A DNA stretch of 64,000 nt from Neovahlkampfia damariscottae (Eukaryota; Heterolobosea; Selenaionea; Neovahlkampfiida; Neovahlkampfiidae), in assembly GCA_016618085.1 (NCBI GenBank), contig JABLTG010000069.1:31936-95935 (forward strand). Reading direction: 5' to 3'. A program made the translations under genes and the position numbers. Numbering within the stretch: the first letter of the stretch is position 1; each line of letters begins with the position of its first letter. This document shows positions 41,985 through 52,431 of this stretch, piece after piece. The notes under the pieces were generated by a model. The model was given only the letters and a program-made list of their open reading frames with translations. It made no database searches and was not told the DNA's origin.

Positions 41985-42229
41985 ACTGTAAATTCTACTT
42001 TTTTTCATGGAACGGACACAATTTAGCATTGATGACAATCAAAAAGGATATCAAAACAACAAACTAGTTGAATAATTATAATTTTTCCTATTGCATTGTA
42101 TAAAAAATTTATAACGGCTAATGAATTGATGGTTATTGTGATAAAAGTGGCCAATTAGATTTAATTTTGCCAGTTATTTTTACAATTTTTACTTGAAGTT
42201 GTTCAAGTTGAACAAAAAAGACCTTTTGT

Positions 42230-42693
42230 TCAACTAGAAAATACTGAAAAAGATCTCAAATGATGAAATTTTGATTTCAAAATTTCCAGTCAAAGGAATG
42301 ATTAAAAAATGGGAAAGAAAAATTCATAGTACAACAGTGAGAAAAATGCTTCATTGGTCTCATTTTCAATTTCGTCAAACACTAAAACATCTTGCTCAAA
42401 AAGATTCTGTTCAAGTACATGAAGTTTCAGAACATTATACCAGTTGTACATGTGGATCATGTGGAAAAATAGATTGGAAACTTGGAAAAAAAGATTATTT
42501 TAATTGTAAATATTGTAATTTTTCTCTTCCAAGAGATTATAATGGAGCAAGAAATATATTTCTGATGAATATACAAAATTTTATTGGAAATCCAAAAACT
42601 GCCAGTACTGCTGGCGACGGTCCTATCCCGAAAGAAACCTTGATGTTAATATCTGGTCTGATTAATCAGAATGAACAGAAAAATCAGTTTTAA
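42230..42693 (+). pseudogene. Fanzor (eukaryotic TnpB-like RNA-guided nuclease), C-terminal fragment
   Basis: The open part (MIKKWERKIHSTTVRKMLHW, SHFQFRQTLKHLAQKD, VHEVSEHYTSCTCGSCGKID) has the order of TnpB/Fanzor C-termini: a helix with WSHF.FR, the conserved E.YTS, a zinc ribbon with Cys at CTCGSCG and CKYCN, then RDYNGARNIF with the last RuvC Asp. Fanzors are eukaryotic relatives of TnpB that cut DNA guided by an RNA. The upstream half (wedge, REC and first RuvC Asp) is missing; a TAG in this frame lies near 42230. So it is a 5'-truncated copy. It ends DGPIPKETLMLISGLINQ. Confidence 0.75.
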
Positions 42694-42903
42694 GATAGCG
42701 GAAGTACTTTTTCTAAAAATAGATTCTATTTTTATCTTCTTTTTGTTTTTGTTTTTTTTCAGGTTTTTATGTTATTTTATTAGTTTCCTTGAAGTTGTAG
42801 AATTGAATAAACAATTCTGAGCAAAAAAAATTTTGTGCCAATCAGATTTGTTTGTAAAACGAATCTGAAACAAAAGTAAGAAGAGAGGAAGTGAAAAACA
42901 TAT

Positions 42904-45290
42904 TTATTTATTTAAATCAATATCAAAGGAGATATCATTAGGATCGTCTTCATCACTTTCTCTATCAAGAAATTCAGCAGGAATTGTATTTTTTTGTCTT
43001 GGAGATAATTCAATTGTTCCTGAGTTAATTTGTTGAATAACTTTTAATTCACTTGGTTTTTTTTGAAATTGGACTTCAGTATTTAATTCTTTTAACTCTA
43101 AAAGTTCTTTTTCTTCAGCTTTCATTAATGTTTCATCTTCAGCATCAATTGCAAATGATTCAAGAATTTTGGAATTGTTGTTGAAATGCAACATGTATTT
43201 TGGGTTTTTTTTCTTAATATATTGATCAATATTAGTTCTTGCTTTTTCATATAATGCCACTGAACCAGTATTTTCATTTAGTTCCACATTGGAATCACAA
43301 TTTGGTATATTTTTCATTTTTTAAATTTGGTTGATATTTAATGAAAGTTTTTTTCATTTTTTCAATTAATTCACATTCTGATTTTATTATTTTTTTTTCA
43401 ACATGTTCATTAAATTTTACATCTTGATTATTGAAGAATTTCGCATTCATCATTGAAGTTGATGTTGCATTAAATGTATAAGTGGATATATTGAAATCCA
43501 CATCTGGTGAATCTAAATTTTTATAAATTGATTTAGCAATTAAATTATAATTTTCCACAACTCCATCAAAAGAAATATAAATATCTTTTGAAGATTTTTA
43601 AAAACCTAATTTTTCATCAAGAATTAAAGATTTCAAATTGGTATTCATTAAGCAAAAATCCAAATAAAAAAACAAACTAGCTTGAGTATAATTTCGTTTG
43701 TTTGAAATGTAAAATATCAATAAAATTGTTGGTAACAATTTGATAATTTTGTTTAAATCTCCTTCTTTAGTTGATTCTGAATAAAGATAATACACATTGA
43801 TAAACAAGAAATACAATTTCAATTGTTTTAAATTATCTTCTTCATTTAATTGAATTCAAATTCTTTAATATTTTTTTCATCAAAAAATTCAATTAAAGCC
43901 AATCTAAAAAATTAAAAATTGATTAAAATACCTTGAAAATAAAATAAAATTTTTCATATCTTTATAATTTTTTGATTGATAATTAATTCTTTTCATTTCT
44001 AATTCAATTGCAAAATCTTTAATAAAAAAATCCTAAAATAATTTCATAATTCCCATCCCTAGATTCCAATCTAAATGAAAAAACCCAGGAATGGGAATAA
44101 CAATTTTAAATAATCCATTTGATTAAAATATATAAATATATTTTAGAACTCCCAAATCACAACAAAGTATTAATATTTGAGTTGGATAATTTTTTAATAA
44201 ATCTTCAATAATATTTTGACAATTTTCTTTTTTTGCAATATCTTGAATATTCATTGGAAGTACAAATAAATCTTCATATTTTCCAGCACCATGTTTTAAT
44301 TTTTTAACTGGCTCATGTATTTCAATTTCTTCATCAATAATTTTTACTAAATCTTTTAATTTGTAAAAAGAAATATTAATTTGTTTATTTTTAAATGTAT
44401 ATAATTCATTAATTACCATTTGATTTGAAGTAATTTTGAGTATTTGTTGACATGAATGAAACATTTGAGATTTATTACCTGTAAAGGAAATTGATTTTTT
44501 AATTCAAGCATCAAAATTATCAATACTAATAAAAAGAATGTTTTGTTGATTTTTTTGCAAATAATAATTGATTTCCTTTTAAGTATTTAAATATAATCCC
44601 CACATATTTGAAGCAATACTTTTGTTGCATGGTGTTAATCTTAAATATTTTAATAAATCAAAGTTTTTGAGACCAGCTGTTGCAAGCGATATACCTAATA
44701 GCTTTTGAGGATAATTTTTTTTTGGTGAAGCAGCAACAACTATCATTGAACAAATAAAACTGCACATTGATTGTTTTTGAATTAAAATAGAATGTTCAAA
44801 ATTTATTTTAATTAAATTTCGTATTAAACAATAAAGTGTAAGTAATTTTGTTTGAATATATAAAAAATAATCTTGCCAAGTTGCATTATTGACAGCTTTA
44901 ATAGCATTCTGTTTATCAATAAAAGGACTATAATTAAAATTTTGAATTTCTATTTTTAATTTTTTAATTAACGAAATATAATTTAAATCTTGTTCATTTT
45001 CTAATTTATTTATTTTCAATTCATTTTGAATTTGTATATTTTTTGACTCTTCGATTTGATTTTTTAAATGTAAATTTTCTTGAAAATAATTTTGGTTGTT
45101 TATAAATTGAAGTTCTTAATAATCATCACATAATTTTTTAAATATTTTATTTTTTATAAAATGTTTTGAAAATATTTCATCTTGATCATAGCCCATTTGA
45201 GCACCAATTTCCTTAAATTTGTTTTGAATACAGCCATTTAATTCCCAAGTTTTTCTTTTTTTTTGTTTCTTTAAGTGTTTTCATTTTTTT
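42904..45290 (-). pseudogene. Long degraded gene of unknown family, possibly transposon-derived
   Basis: A series of coding-looking blocks in one direction: a basic start near 45290, GAQMGYDQDEIFSKHF, a TAA at about 45118 inside a continuing frame, MKINKLENEQDLNYISLIKK, SIASNMWGLYLNT, FKNKQINISFYKLKDLV, NYPTQILILCCDLGVL, YISFDGVVENYNLIAKSIY, and a Glu/Asp-rich end at 42904. Several breaks remain after allowing short introns. The ILILCCDLG and DGVVENYN patterns faintly recall DUF6589-type transposon proteins; that is a guess. Confidence 0.4.
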
Positions 45291-45463
45291 CATTAAAGTA
45301 ATTTTGTTGGTCAAACTTCAATTGAATCTTTTTGGTAAAATAATTTTACAAGAAAAAAAAACGAAAAATCACAATAGGAGAATTTATTAAACAAATTTGA
45401 GTGTTTCCATAGGGTGGGTAAAAACAATAGACAACCATTAATTGAGTTATACTAGCTGTTTTT

Positions 45464-46238
45464 ATGCAATTATTGTCAGGAAGACAAAAATATTTCGTCA
45501 GTTACGGATTAGCTATTTTAGGATTCATCATTCCAACTTTCCACACAATATTTGGCATCAAAGAAGAAAATACAATATCCACAACAAAACCAACAAATGA
45601 AGAACAATTTTCATGGAAAAAATGGTTTATTGAAAATGTGCTCAAATCATTCTACTTTCCTTTTGAAACATATCATACATTTTATGCGATTTCATTTTGC
45701 ACATTATTTATTTACACTGGATTTTATTTGATAGGTCCATACTTCCAATATTTTCTCAAAGAATTTCTTGAATACAGAATGCCAGTTATTTCATCAGCTG
45801 TTGGATAAACCATTTTATGTCTTGTGCATCTTTTGGAAGTATAATTGGTGGATATTTCAGGGACAAAACCAATGATATTCGGGATTGGCATTGTTTATTA
45901 TTGGATTCAGTGGATATTTAATGGTTGTACTTTTTGCTTACAAATCATATTTTGCAGGTGTCATTTTGATTGCAAGTTTCATTTTTATTGGAATTGGATT
46001 TGGTTCTTCATTAACTTCTTTAACAGTTATGGGACATCATTTTACCCCAAACAAAGAGTCAATGGGAAGAAATTTTGCTGTAATTCATCAATGTATGTCA
46101 CTTGGTCAAATCATTCGAACTATTGTCGGAGGTCAAATTCTTGGGTGGATCAAATTATATTCAACAAGATTCGCCTATGTAATTTTACTATCAACCACTT
46201 GTTTCTGCTTGACGAACCAACAAATCATTTCACCCTAG
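45464..46238 (+). pseudogene. Major-facilitator-type transporter pseudogene
   Basis: Membrane-helix stretches appear in three frames: YGLAILGFIIPTFHTIFG, FYAISFCTLFIYTGFYLIG, FGSIIGGYFRDKT (a loop like MFS motif A), ALFIIGFSGYLMVVLFAY and FIFIGIGFGSSLTSLTVMG. A TAA at 45806 and two frame changes near 45870-45890 break it, and both ends are missing. Substrate unknown. Confidence 0.6.
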
Positions 46239-46288
46239 AAAGTGAAGAAGATGAAGATGTTTAGAAAATTTAAAAGTACAATTTTGTA

Positions 46289-49265
46289 TTATTTTATTAC
46301 GTTTCTAATGGATGATCTCTTTGATTTTTGTTTTACTGGAAGTCTCATATAATTATTTAAATCTTGACAAATGACATCCTTTTCAAATCTATTTATTGAG
46401 TCCAACATTACTGTAGCTGTTACATGTTGTGCAATCTCTTCAAATATCTTTGAATTAATATCTCCAGTCTTTTTTGATTCTTGAAGTTCTGCAGAAATGT
46501 TTTGTCTATATTTACCACTGATATTAATTTCTAATGCTGATGTTGATGATAAATAAGATGAACAAATTTCTTCTGCTTTTAATAATCTTTCTTTATCTGA
46601 TTTTAAATTTCTAAAAATTTGAACATCTTCATAAAATAAAATAGCTTCTGCTGCCCATTCATGTCTCAAAAATGCTTTTAGAAATTGTCTAAATGTTTCA
46701 TGTTGAACGACAATCTTCTGATATTCACTCAAAGTTGAAAATTTGTTTTGTAATTTCCAATTTAAAGAGAATTTGGTTTTTAATGGTTTTTGAATTTCTC
46801 GTAATTCCGAAATAATATCTGATATCAATGGTCTATTCTTTGGATTTTTATCAATCATTTGAATAACAATATTTAAAATAGATGTTGTAAATTGAGTTGT
46901 ACCCTGACCAATTAAAATGATGCAAAAATCAATTACCTTTAATGACATCAATTCTTGTTTAAAATTCAAAACATAATCTGCTCCCTTTCTTTGAAATACA
47001 TTTTTCACAGATCCACGATTATATTTTTTATCATAAATTTCTTGAATTTTCTCCGGAGAATAAAAAGTCAATAATCTAAAAAAAATAAAACCAGCAGCAT
47101 AAATATCACTTTCACTGGATTTTATACCTTCTGCTGCAACATAATAAGGTGAAAAATCTTCATATGATAAATAAAATCCAGTATCTAAATAAATAGAATT
47201 GTAATAACTTGAGATTCGAATGTTGACTTCTCTCAATTTCCCCAATTCAAAAAATACATTTTGAGAATGAAGATGTTGCAAAGCGGATAGTATTTGAATC
47301 ATATAACTTACTACTTCCTGAAAAAAAAAAAAACATTAAAAAATATAGACCTTACAAGTTCAACTAATTTACTACTTGAATTTTGAATATATTTCTCAAG
47401 TGTATCACTCACTTCTGTTGTAATAATTGTCAAACAATATTTACCATCAGATTGTTCTTCATTGAAAGATTCAATTAATTGAATAATATTTTCATGTTTT
47501 ATTTGATTTCCAAGAAACTACTCAAAAAATTAAAAATTTGAAAAGTCAAAACTCTTAATGTTATATTTTCGATATTTTCTTTTGAATCAATTATTCTTTT
47601 TGCCCAAAACTTTTCATATGTTGCCTTATTCCTCACTAAAAATATTGATATTTTTGAAGTTTCTTTAATGATTTCTTCAATTGAATAAATTTCATCAAAT
47701 TTATAATTCTTTTGTTTTGATGAAGTTGAGTTCACATAATCTTTCCAAATGATTGAATTTATAAATCTTGGATAATACTCTTCTGAAAGGACATGATGAA
47801 CAATTTTGAATAATTGATTGAACCAATCAGGTGATATTTTATCTTTAATTAATATTTTATCTCGAATTTTTGGATCATGAATGACTAAACAAGGTGAAGA
47901 TAATTTACAATATCTATCAATAATTTTTTGAATTTTGACTTTTTTTAATCCACCTGTAGTATCATAGTTATAATCTGTTTCGGAGATTAAATTTAATTCA
48001 TCAAAACAATCAATAAAATGTTTACCAAAAGCATCACGAACATAATTCTTGAACAATTTATATGCAATTTTTGATTTGATTAACGAATCAAAATCAGTCG
48101 GAAAATTGGCTTCTTTCTTTTTTGCTTCTTCTTCTTTTTGAATTTTTGATTCAAAATTAATTTTTTCAAATTCCTTAAAAGAAGATTCTAATTCATTGAA
48201 TACCTGTGGGAAAAAAAAATGAATTTTTGAATTATAAATTACATGTCTGTATCCCATTTTAAAGGAACTAGCTGATCCTTTTTCATATAGTTTCGTCATA
48301 ATCTTTAAATCTTGTTGAGAAAAAGAAATTGAATTTTCACCATTTGGTTGAATAAAATCATTAAATAATTGTTTACTCAAAGACTCTTTTAACTCATCAT
48401 CCTTTTCTGTAAAGTATTTATGATATAATTCATAGTATTTGAATTGTTCTGATAATCCATTTTCAGTTGTATGTCTTTGAAAGAAATTTCTTTGTTTTTC
48501 ATTCAAAAATACAGGTAGAATTTTGAAATCTGATTTAGATTCTTTTGGAATTTCAAGATATGACTGATTAATTCTTTTCACTTGAAGTGTTGATTTTCTG
48601 CGATTCGATGAACCAAAATTTCTATTGGATATTTTTTTCTCCGGTTTATCTTTTGGTTTCTTTTTTTCTTCAATGATTTCTGAAATACTCCTTTGAAGTA
48701 ATTTCAATGTTTTTCTTCTTCTTTTTTCATTTTCGGATGTGAATGAATTCAAAGATGATGATGAGTCATTATTTGTAGTTATTTCAATATTTTGTGATTT
48801 TTTATCTTCTTTTATTTGTGAGTGACTTGATTCTCCTCTTGTTGTTGTAGTTCTTTGTCTTGAACTCTTTTCTGGTATAATTTCGGATAAATTTCTTTTC
48901 AAAAGTTTAAGAGTCTTTTTTCTTCGCTTTTCATTTTCTTTCATTGTTTTTAATTTCTCTACTTTTCGTTCTTTCAATACTACTTCTTGTTTTTTTTCTT
49001 TTTCTTGTAATTTTGACTCCATCAGTTTCATTTGAATTTTGAGTGCTTCTAGCTCATTTTGTAATGATTTATGACTATTCTCTAACTCTTGAATCTTAAT
49101 TTTATCTTGTTCCAATTCTTGTTTTTGTTTTTTATTCAACCCCTCAAGTTGAGTATTCTCATCAGCTATTTCTATCAATTTCAGGTTCAATTTTTCCAAT
49201 TCTGACTCTTTAACATTTGAGGAACTACTTATTCTCTTCCACAAAGAACTTGATTTTTTTTGCAT
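46289..49265 (-). CDS. Coiled coil - RGS - RGS - pseudokinase - RGS signalling protein
   Basis: Introns around 48209-48244, 47517-47552, 47317-47352 and 46902-46937 (each GT..AG and frame-restoring). N-terminal Ser-rich and coiled-coil region (to residue ~130), two basic repeats (KRRKKTLKLLKRNLSEII and KRRRKTLKLLQRSISEII), a first RGS-like domain from NEKQRNFFQRHTTENG, a second from DSLIKSKIAYKLFKNYV, then a kinase-like domain: FWAKRII keeps the Lys, but the HRD site reads FELGKLREVNIRI and DFG reads LDTGF, so it is probably inactive. A third, C-terminal RGS domain follows (FRQFLKAFLRHEWAAEAILF). The ATG at 49265 is 30 nt after a reversed CCAATCA. Confidence 0.78.
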
Positions 49266-49338
49266 TGTTATTCTTTGATGTGTGGCAGCGGAATATGATT
49301 GGACAACTCTCATCTGTCACCGAAAAACCAATTATAAC

Positions 49339-49434
49339 AATGGAAAAATCAATTACACAGCAAAGAACATTCATTGAGGATAAATATGATTTGGAAATTC
49401 AGAAAAAAACTGAGGTTCTTGTCAATCAAAATTG
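49339..49434 (+). other. Possible 31-codon small ORF
   Basis: Starts with ATG after a CCAATTA box and reads MEKSITQQRTFIEDKYDLEI with a charged helical tail to TGA. It is divergent from the RGS-pseudokinase gene. Could be chance. Confidence 0.25.
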
Positions 49435-49440
49435 ATATTT

Positions 49441-50396
49441 TTAATTTTTCTGTTTTGATTCATAGTACTCATCAATATCATAATATCTACTCAATAAATC
49501 ACCTATTTGCTGTGCTGTCCTTCCAGTTGCATCTGTTATTGTGGCATCTGCTCCATTATCAATTAATAGTTTCACCATCTTTTCTGAACCAAATCCAGCT
49601 GCATAGTGCAATGGAGTCCATTGTATTGAATGACCATATGACTTTTTTTCCTAAGAAATGAGTAAATTGATTCAAATTTCAAACATCTTCAAAGTACTCA
49701 AAATATGTCAAAAAAACAATTAATTGAATTTACTTTCTGTTTGATGTTAAATTTCAGATATTTGTTTTTTTACACCCTTTCCATGATTAATTCTACAATT
49801 TCTTACGTACTATAGAAAACATTAAATGAGCTATCATCTTACATACTACAAATAATATTTTAGAATAACTCAACTAAAAGATTACAAGTTCATCCTTCAA
49901 ACAAGTTAATATGAATAAAACAAAGATACAAAATACTTGAATTTGATTAGAACTGAAAAACTTACAAACTAAAGCATAAACTGAATTTCAACTTACATAC
50001 TGAATTTCTTCAATAGAAAAAAGTTCTTACATACTAAACAGTTGACCAAATTAACAAAACTCTTACACCCTAAATGTAATTCAGAATTTGGAAAAAAAAG
50101 ATACATTCTAGATTTGTAAAAAAAAACCTGAAAAACTTACTTTCTTTTTGTTAAAGTCAAAAATAGTACTTACATACTGTACATTTTTAAAAAGAACAAA
50201 ATTTACATACTAGGAATAATATTAAAAAAAAAAAAAAGTGACTCACAATCTTTTTTTTTAAAATTTGAGAAAAGAGTTATCTTACACATCCAATAGAAAA
50301 ATCATATTTCACGTTAATTTCAAATCCTTGAGAAAGAATATATTTCATTGAATCAATGTCTTCATCTCTAATCGCTTGAGATACGTTATTTTCCAT
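49441..50396 (-). CDS. Ankyrin-repeat protein interrupted by a 17-intron, 16-micro-exon array
   Basis: First exon 50396-50286 (MENNVSQAIRDEDIDSMKYI, ILSQGFEINVKYDFSIGC, an ankyrin half-repeat). Last exon 49650-49441 with SIQWTPLHYAAGFGSEKMV, KLLIDNGADATITDATGRT, a full ankyrin repeat and a tail. Between them, 635 bp contain seventeen stretches that each begin GT and end AG, 28-40 nt long, separated by 3-12 nt. Removing them all adds 22 residues, IYYKNGYYFYF then DELYYGKYFED, without a stop, giving a 128-residue protein. All introns are phase 0. The alternative is one 635-nt intron, which would be far longer than any other here. TGATTGG at 50418-50424 marks the start. Confidence 0.75.
49651..50285 (-). 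other. Micro-exon array (16 exons of 3-12 nt)
   Basis: Micro-exons on the minus strand, in order: 50247-50249 ATT, 50207-50209 TAT, 50174-50176 TAT, 50141-50143 AAA, 50105-50107 AAT, 50067-50069 GGT, 50031-50033 TAT, 49997-49999 TAT, 49966-49968 TTT, 49930-49935 TATTTT, 49886-49894 GATGAACTT, 49843-49845 TAT, 49807-49809 TAC, 49774-49776 GGT, 49734-49736 AAA, 49685-49696 TACTTTGAAGAT. Donors are GTAAG (eight), GTGAG (one), other GTAA (five: GTAAA three, GTAAT one within these) or GTAT/GTTT forms; acceptors are YAG, AAG or GAG. Each junction has the form AG-NNN-GT. Confidence 0.75.
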
Positions 50397-50620
50397 CTTT
50401 TTTGTTTTTCTACGAAATGATTGGTTTAACTGCCGGTCATAAATTATGATTGTTTTGGGTAAAAAATGACAATGTTTGAAAAACCATCCCATGTAAACAA
50501 TCATGATAATTGATTGTAAAATGTTTCAATTCCTGGTTTTATATTCAAAGTTACCTGAAAATGAATGTCAAAAGAAGCCTTTGAAGTATACTACTACTAT
50601 TATTCAAAAGTTAAAACAAT

Positions 50621-51480
50621 TTATTTAAGTGCTGATAATTCATCATCAACATCTTCTTTTGTTGTAGTTGAAATTGAACTGAACAAACCTCCTTTTGGTT
50701 TATTATTTTTCAAATTTTCGATATATTCTATTTTATGAAGATATTGTTTAATAGCAGCATTAAAACCATCTTTGATATTAATATTTTCTATCAAAAAGTT
50801 TAAAAATAAAAGGACATACGTTTGGCACTTGTTTCAAAGAAAAATGGATACTCTTTTGATTTGTGAGGTTTTGAATTTGGAAAAAGATATTCTTCAGCAA
50901 CTTTTAAACCATTTTTTGAATCAACTTTTTTTTCACTTTTATCAACATCACATTTGCAACCTGGTAAAATATTTTTGTTTTTTTTTTATGGTTTACCACA
51001 AAGAACTGCTGGAAAAAAAGGCATATCAGGAACTTGAATTTCTGATTCTTTATGTCTTTGTGCCTTTTCCATCAATTTACCAACTTCTTCGAGTGTCGAA
51101 TATTTAGTAATGTCATAACAAAATACAATAGCTTTAAAAAAAATAATTACTCATATTTTTTTAGATACCATCAGCTGTTTGAATCCATGAATCTACTAAA
51201 ACTTTAAATTCATCTTGACCTGCTGTATCAACAACTGTAACAAAAACTTTTTTTCCATCAATTGTTACAACTGTGTCATACGTGTTTTCTATTGTTGGAT
51301 CATACTTTAAACTATTTTAATATGTAAAAAAAGAACTTCTTCGTCATATTGATGATCCAAAAAACGTAATGTAATGGAACTTTTTCCCACACCTAGTTTT
51401 GTTTAATTTTATTGAAATGTTTAACCTCCTCCACCGAGTAAAGTTACTTTGATGTATTTTTCTTTCTCTTCTTCAGTCAT
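50621..51480 (-). CDS. Ras-family small GTPase
   Basis: Six exons with ~30-45 nt introns. G1 is LLGGGGVGKSSITLRFLD (split by an intron), G2 YDPTIENTYDTVV with the effector Thr, G3 VVDTAGQDEF, and ETSAKR as G5. G4, normally NKxD, reads GCKCD after splicing GTAAACC..CCAG, so the Asn is replaced by Cys. Insertions (GKLMEKAQRHKESEI region) and an Asp/Glu-rich end (KEDVDDELSALK) replace the usual CAAX box, so no prenylation signal is seen. Closest to the Ras/Rap group by effector loop. It shares a 66-bp divergent promoter with the next gene. Confidence 0.85.
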
Positions 51481-51526
51481 ATTTGTCTGCTTATCACTAA
51501 CGGTTTTTGACTGAATAAACGGTTGA

Positions 51527-51533
51527 CCAATAA
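51527..51533 (+). promoter_or_regulatory. CCAATAA element in a divergent promoter
   Basis: Lies between the Ras-like gene (ATG at 51480, minus) and the methyltransferase-like gene (ATG at 51547, plus), 13 nt before the latter. The only such box in the 66-bp gap. Confidence 0.5.
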
Positions 51534-51546
51534 AAAATTAGAAACA

Positions 51547-52377
51547 ATGAACTTTATTCGTTTACCTTATGATTGTTTAAAGTCAATTTTTTCGGAGACT
51601 GAGAAACCACTTGAAAATTATACAACTAAAGATATATTTTTTGGAGCTTCTTTGTACACTGGTGTCCTTTTTTCAGTTGGTTATATTTTTTTAAGAAAAA
51701 AAAGAGTTATTCATGATGATGAATATAAAACGATATTGTTCCCAGAGAACAATCAAAATTTTCAAGTTGGTGAAGTAGTTTTTGTTTTAAAGGATAAAAA
51801 ACCATTCGCCAAAGCAAAAATAATCAAAGACATTGAAACAGAAAAAACAAACAAATTTTTTGGAAGATTTGAAGTTGAATTTTTAGGTGATAAAACATTA
51901 TATCATTGTAGACCTCAAGCATTAATCAGAATTGAAGATTCAAAAAAAACAAAAAAAATTTTAGTGTGTGAAACAACTCATGAGTATAGAAGAATGGCAA
52001 AAACACAAATTGATAAAAATGATTTAGTTTTAGAAATAGGATCTGATTTTGGTGAAACTACAAAATTTTTACATGAAATTTGTAAAAAAGTCATTGGTAT
52101 TGATAAATCAAAAGTGCATGTTGAAAGAGCAAAAAAGATGCACCCAGAAATTCAATTTGAATGTTTGGACGTTTTTTTAAAAATTGAAAAATTTAAAGAA
52201 ATTGGTAAAGGATGTAACAAAATATTCATTGATATCAATGGAAATCGTGAATATCAATCAGTTATTGATTTAATAATTTTAGTGAAAGATTTATTCAAAC
52301 CTGAAATGATTTTTGTTAAAAGTAAAAAGTTAAAAGATCTATATAAAAATGATGAATCTATGATGTTAAAAAAATAA
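51547..52377 (+). CDS. Membrane-anchored SAM-dependent methyltransferase-like protein
   Basis: About 276 residues, no introns. One N-terminal membrane helix (FFGASLYTGVLFSVGYIFL), then a small beta-rich domain (GEVVFVLKDKKPFAKAKII, FEVEFLGDKTLYHCRP), then a class I methyltransferase core: motif I DLVLEIGSDFGETTKFL, acidic loop VIGIDKS, and CNKIFIDINGNREY at the motif IV position. Substrate unknown. Start is the ATG just after CCAATAA at 51527. Confidence 0.75.
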   Translation: MNFIRLPYDCLKSIFSETEKPLENYTTKDIFFGASLYTGVLFSVGYIFLRKKRVIHDDEYKTILFPENNQNFQVGEVVFVLKDKKPFAKAKIIKDIETEKTNKFFGRFEVEFLGDKTLYHCRPQALIRIEDSKKTKKILVCETTHEYRRMAKTQIDKNDLVLEIGSDFGETTKFLHEICKKVIGIDKSKVHVERAKKMHPEIQFECLDVFLKIEKFKEIGKGCNKIFIDINGNREYQSVIDLIILVKDLFKPEMIFVKSKKLKDLYKNDESMMLKK

Positions 52378-52431
52378 TCAAACAAATGAATGGTTTTTGT
52401 TAAAAATAAAAAATAAAATTTTTTAAATTTT

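Noticed and set aside
42271-42693. Complete Fanzor gene
   Set aside because: Only the C-terminal third is recognisable; upstream sequence to 42000 has stops in all frames and no RuvC-I motif.
49374-49661. Plus-strand frame of about 95 codons opposite the ankyrin exon
   Set aside because: Antisense shadow of the final ankyrin exon.
49651-50285. One single 635-nt intron in the ankyrin gene
   Set aside because: It would be over ten times the longest ordinary intron here, and the interior divides without remainder into intron-sized GT..AG pieces with spacers that are all multiples of three. I keep it as the main rival explanation, not the preferred one.
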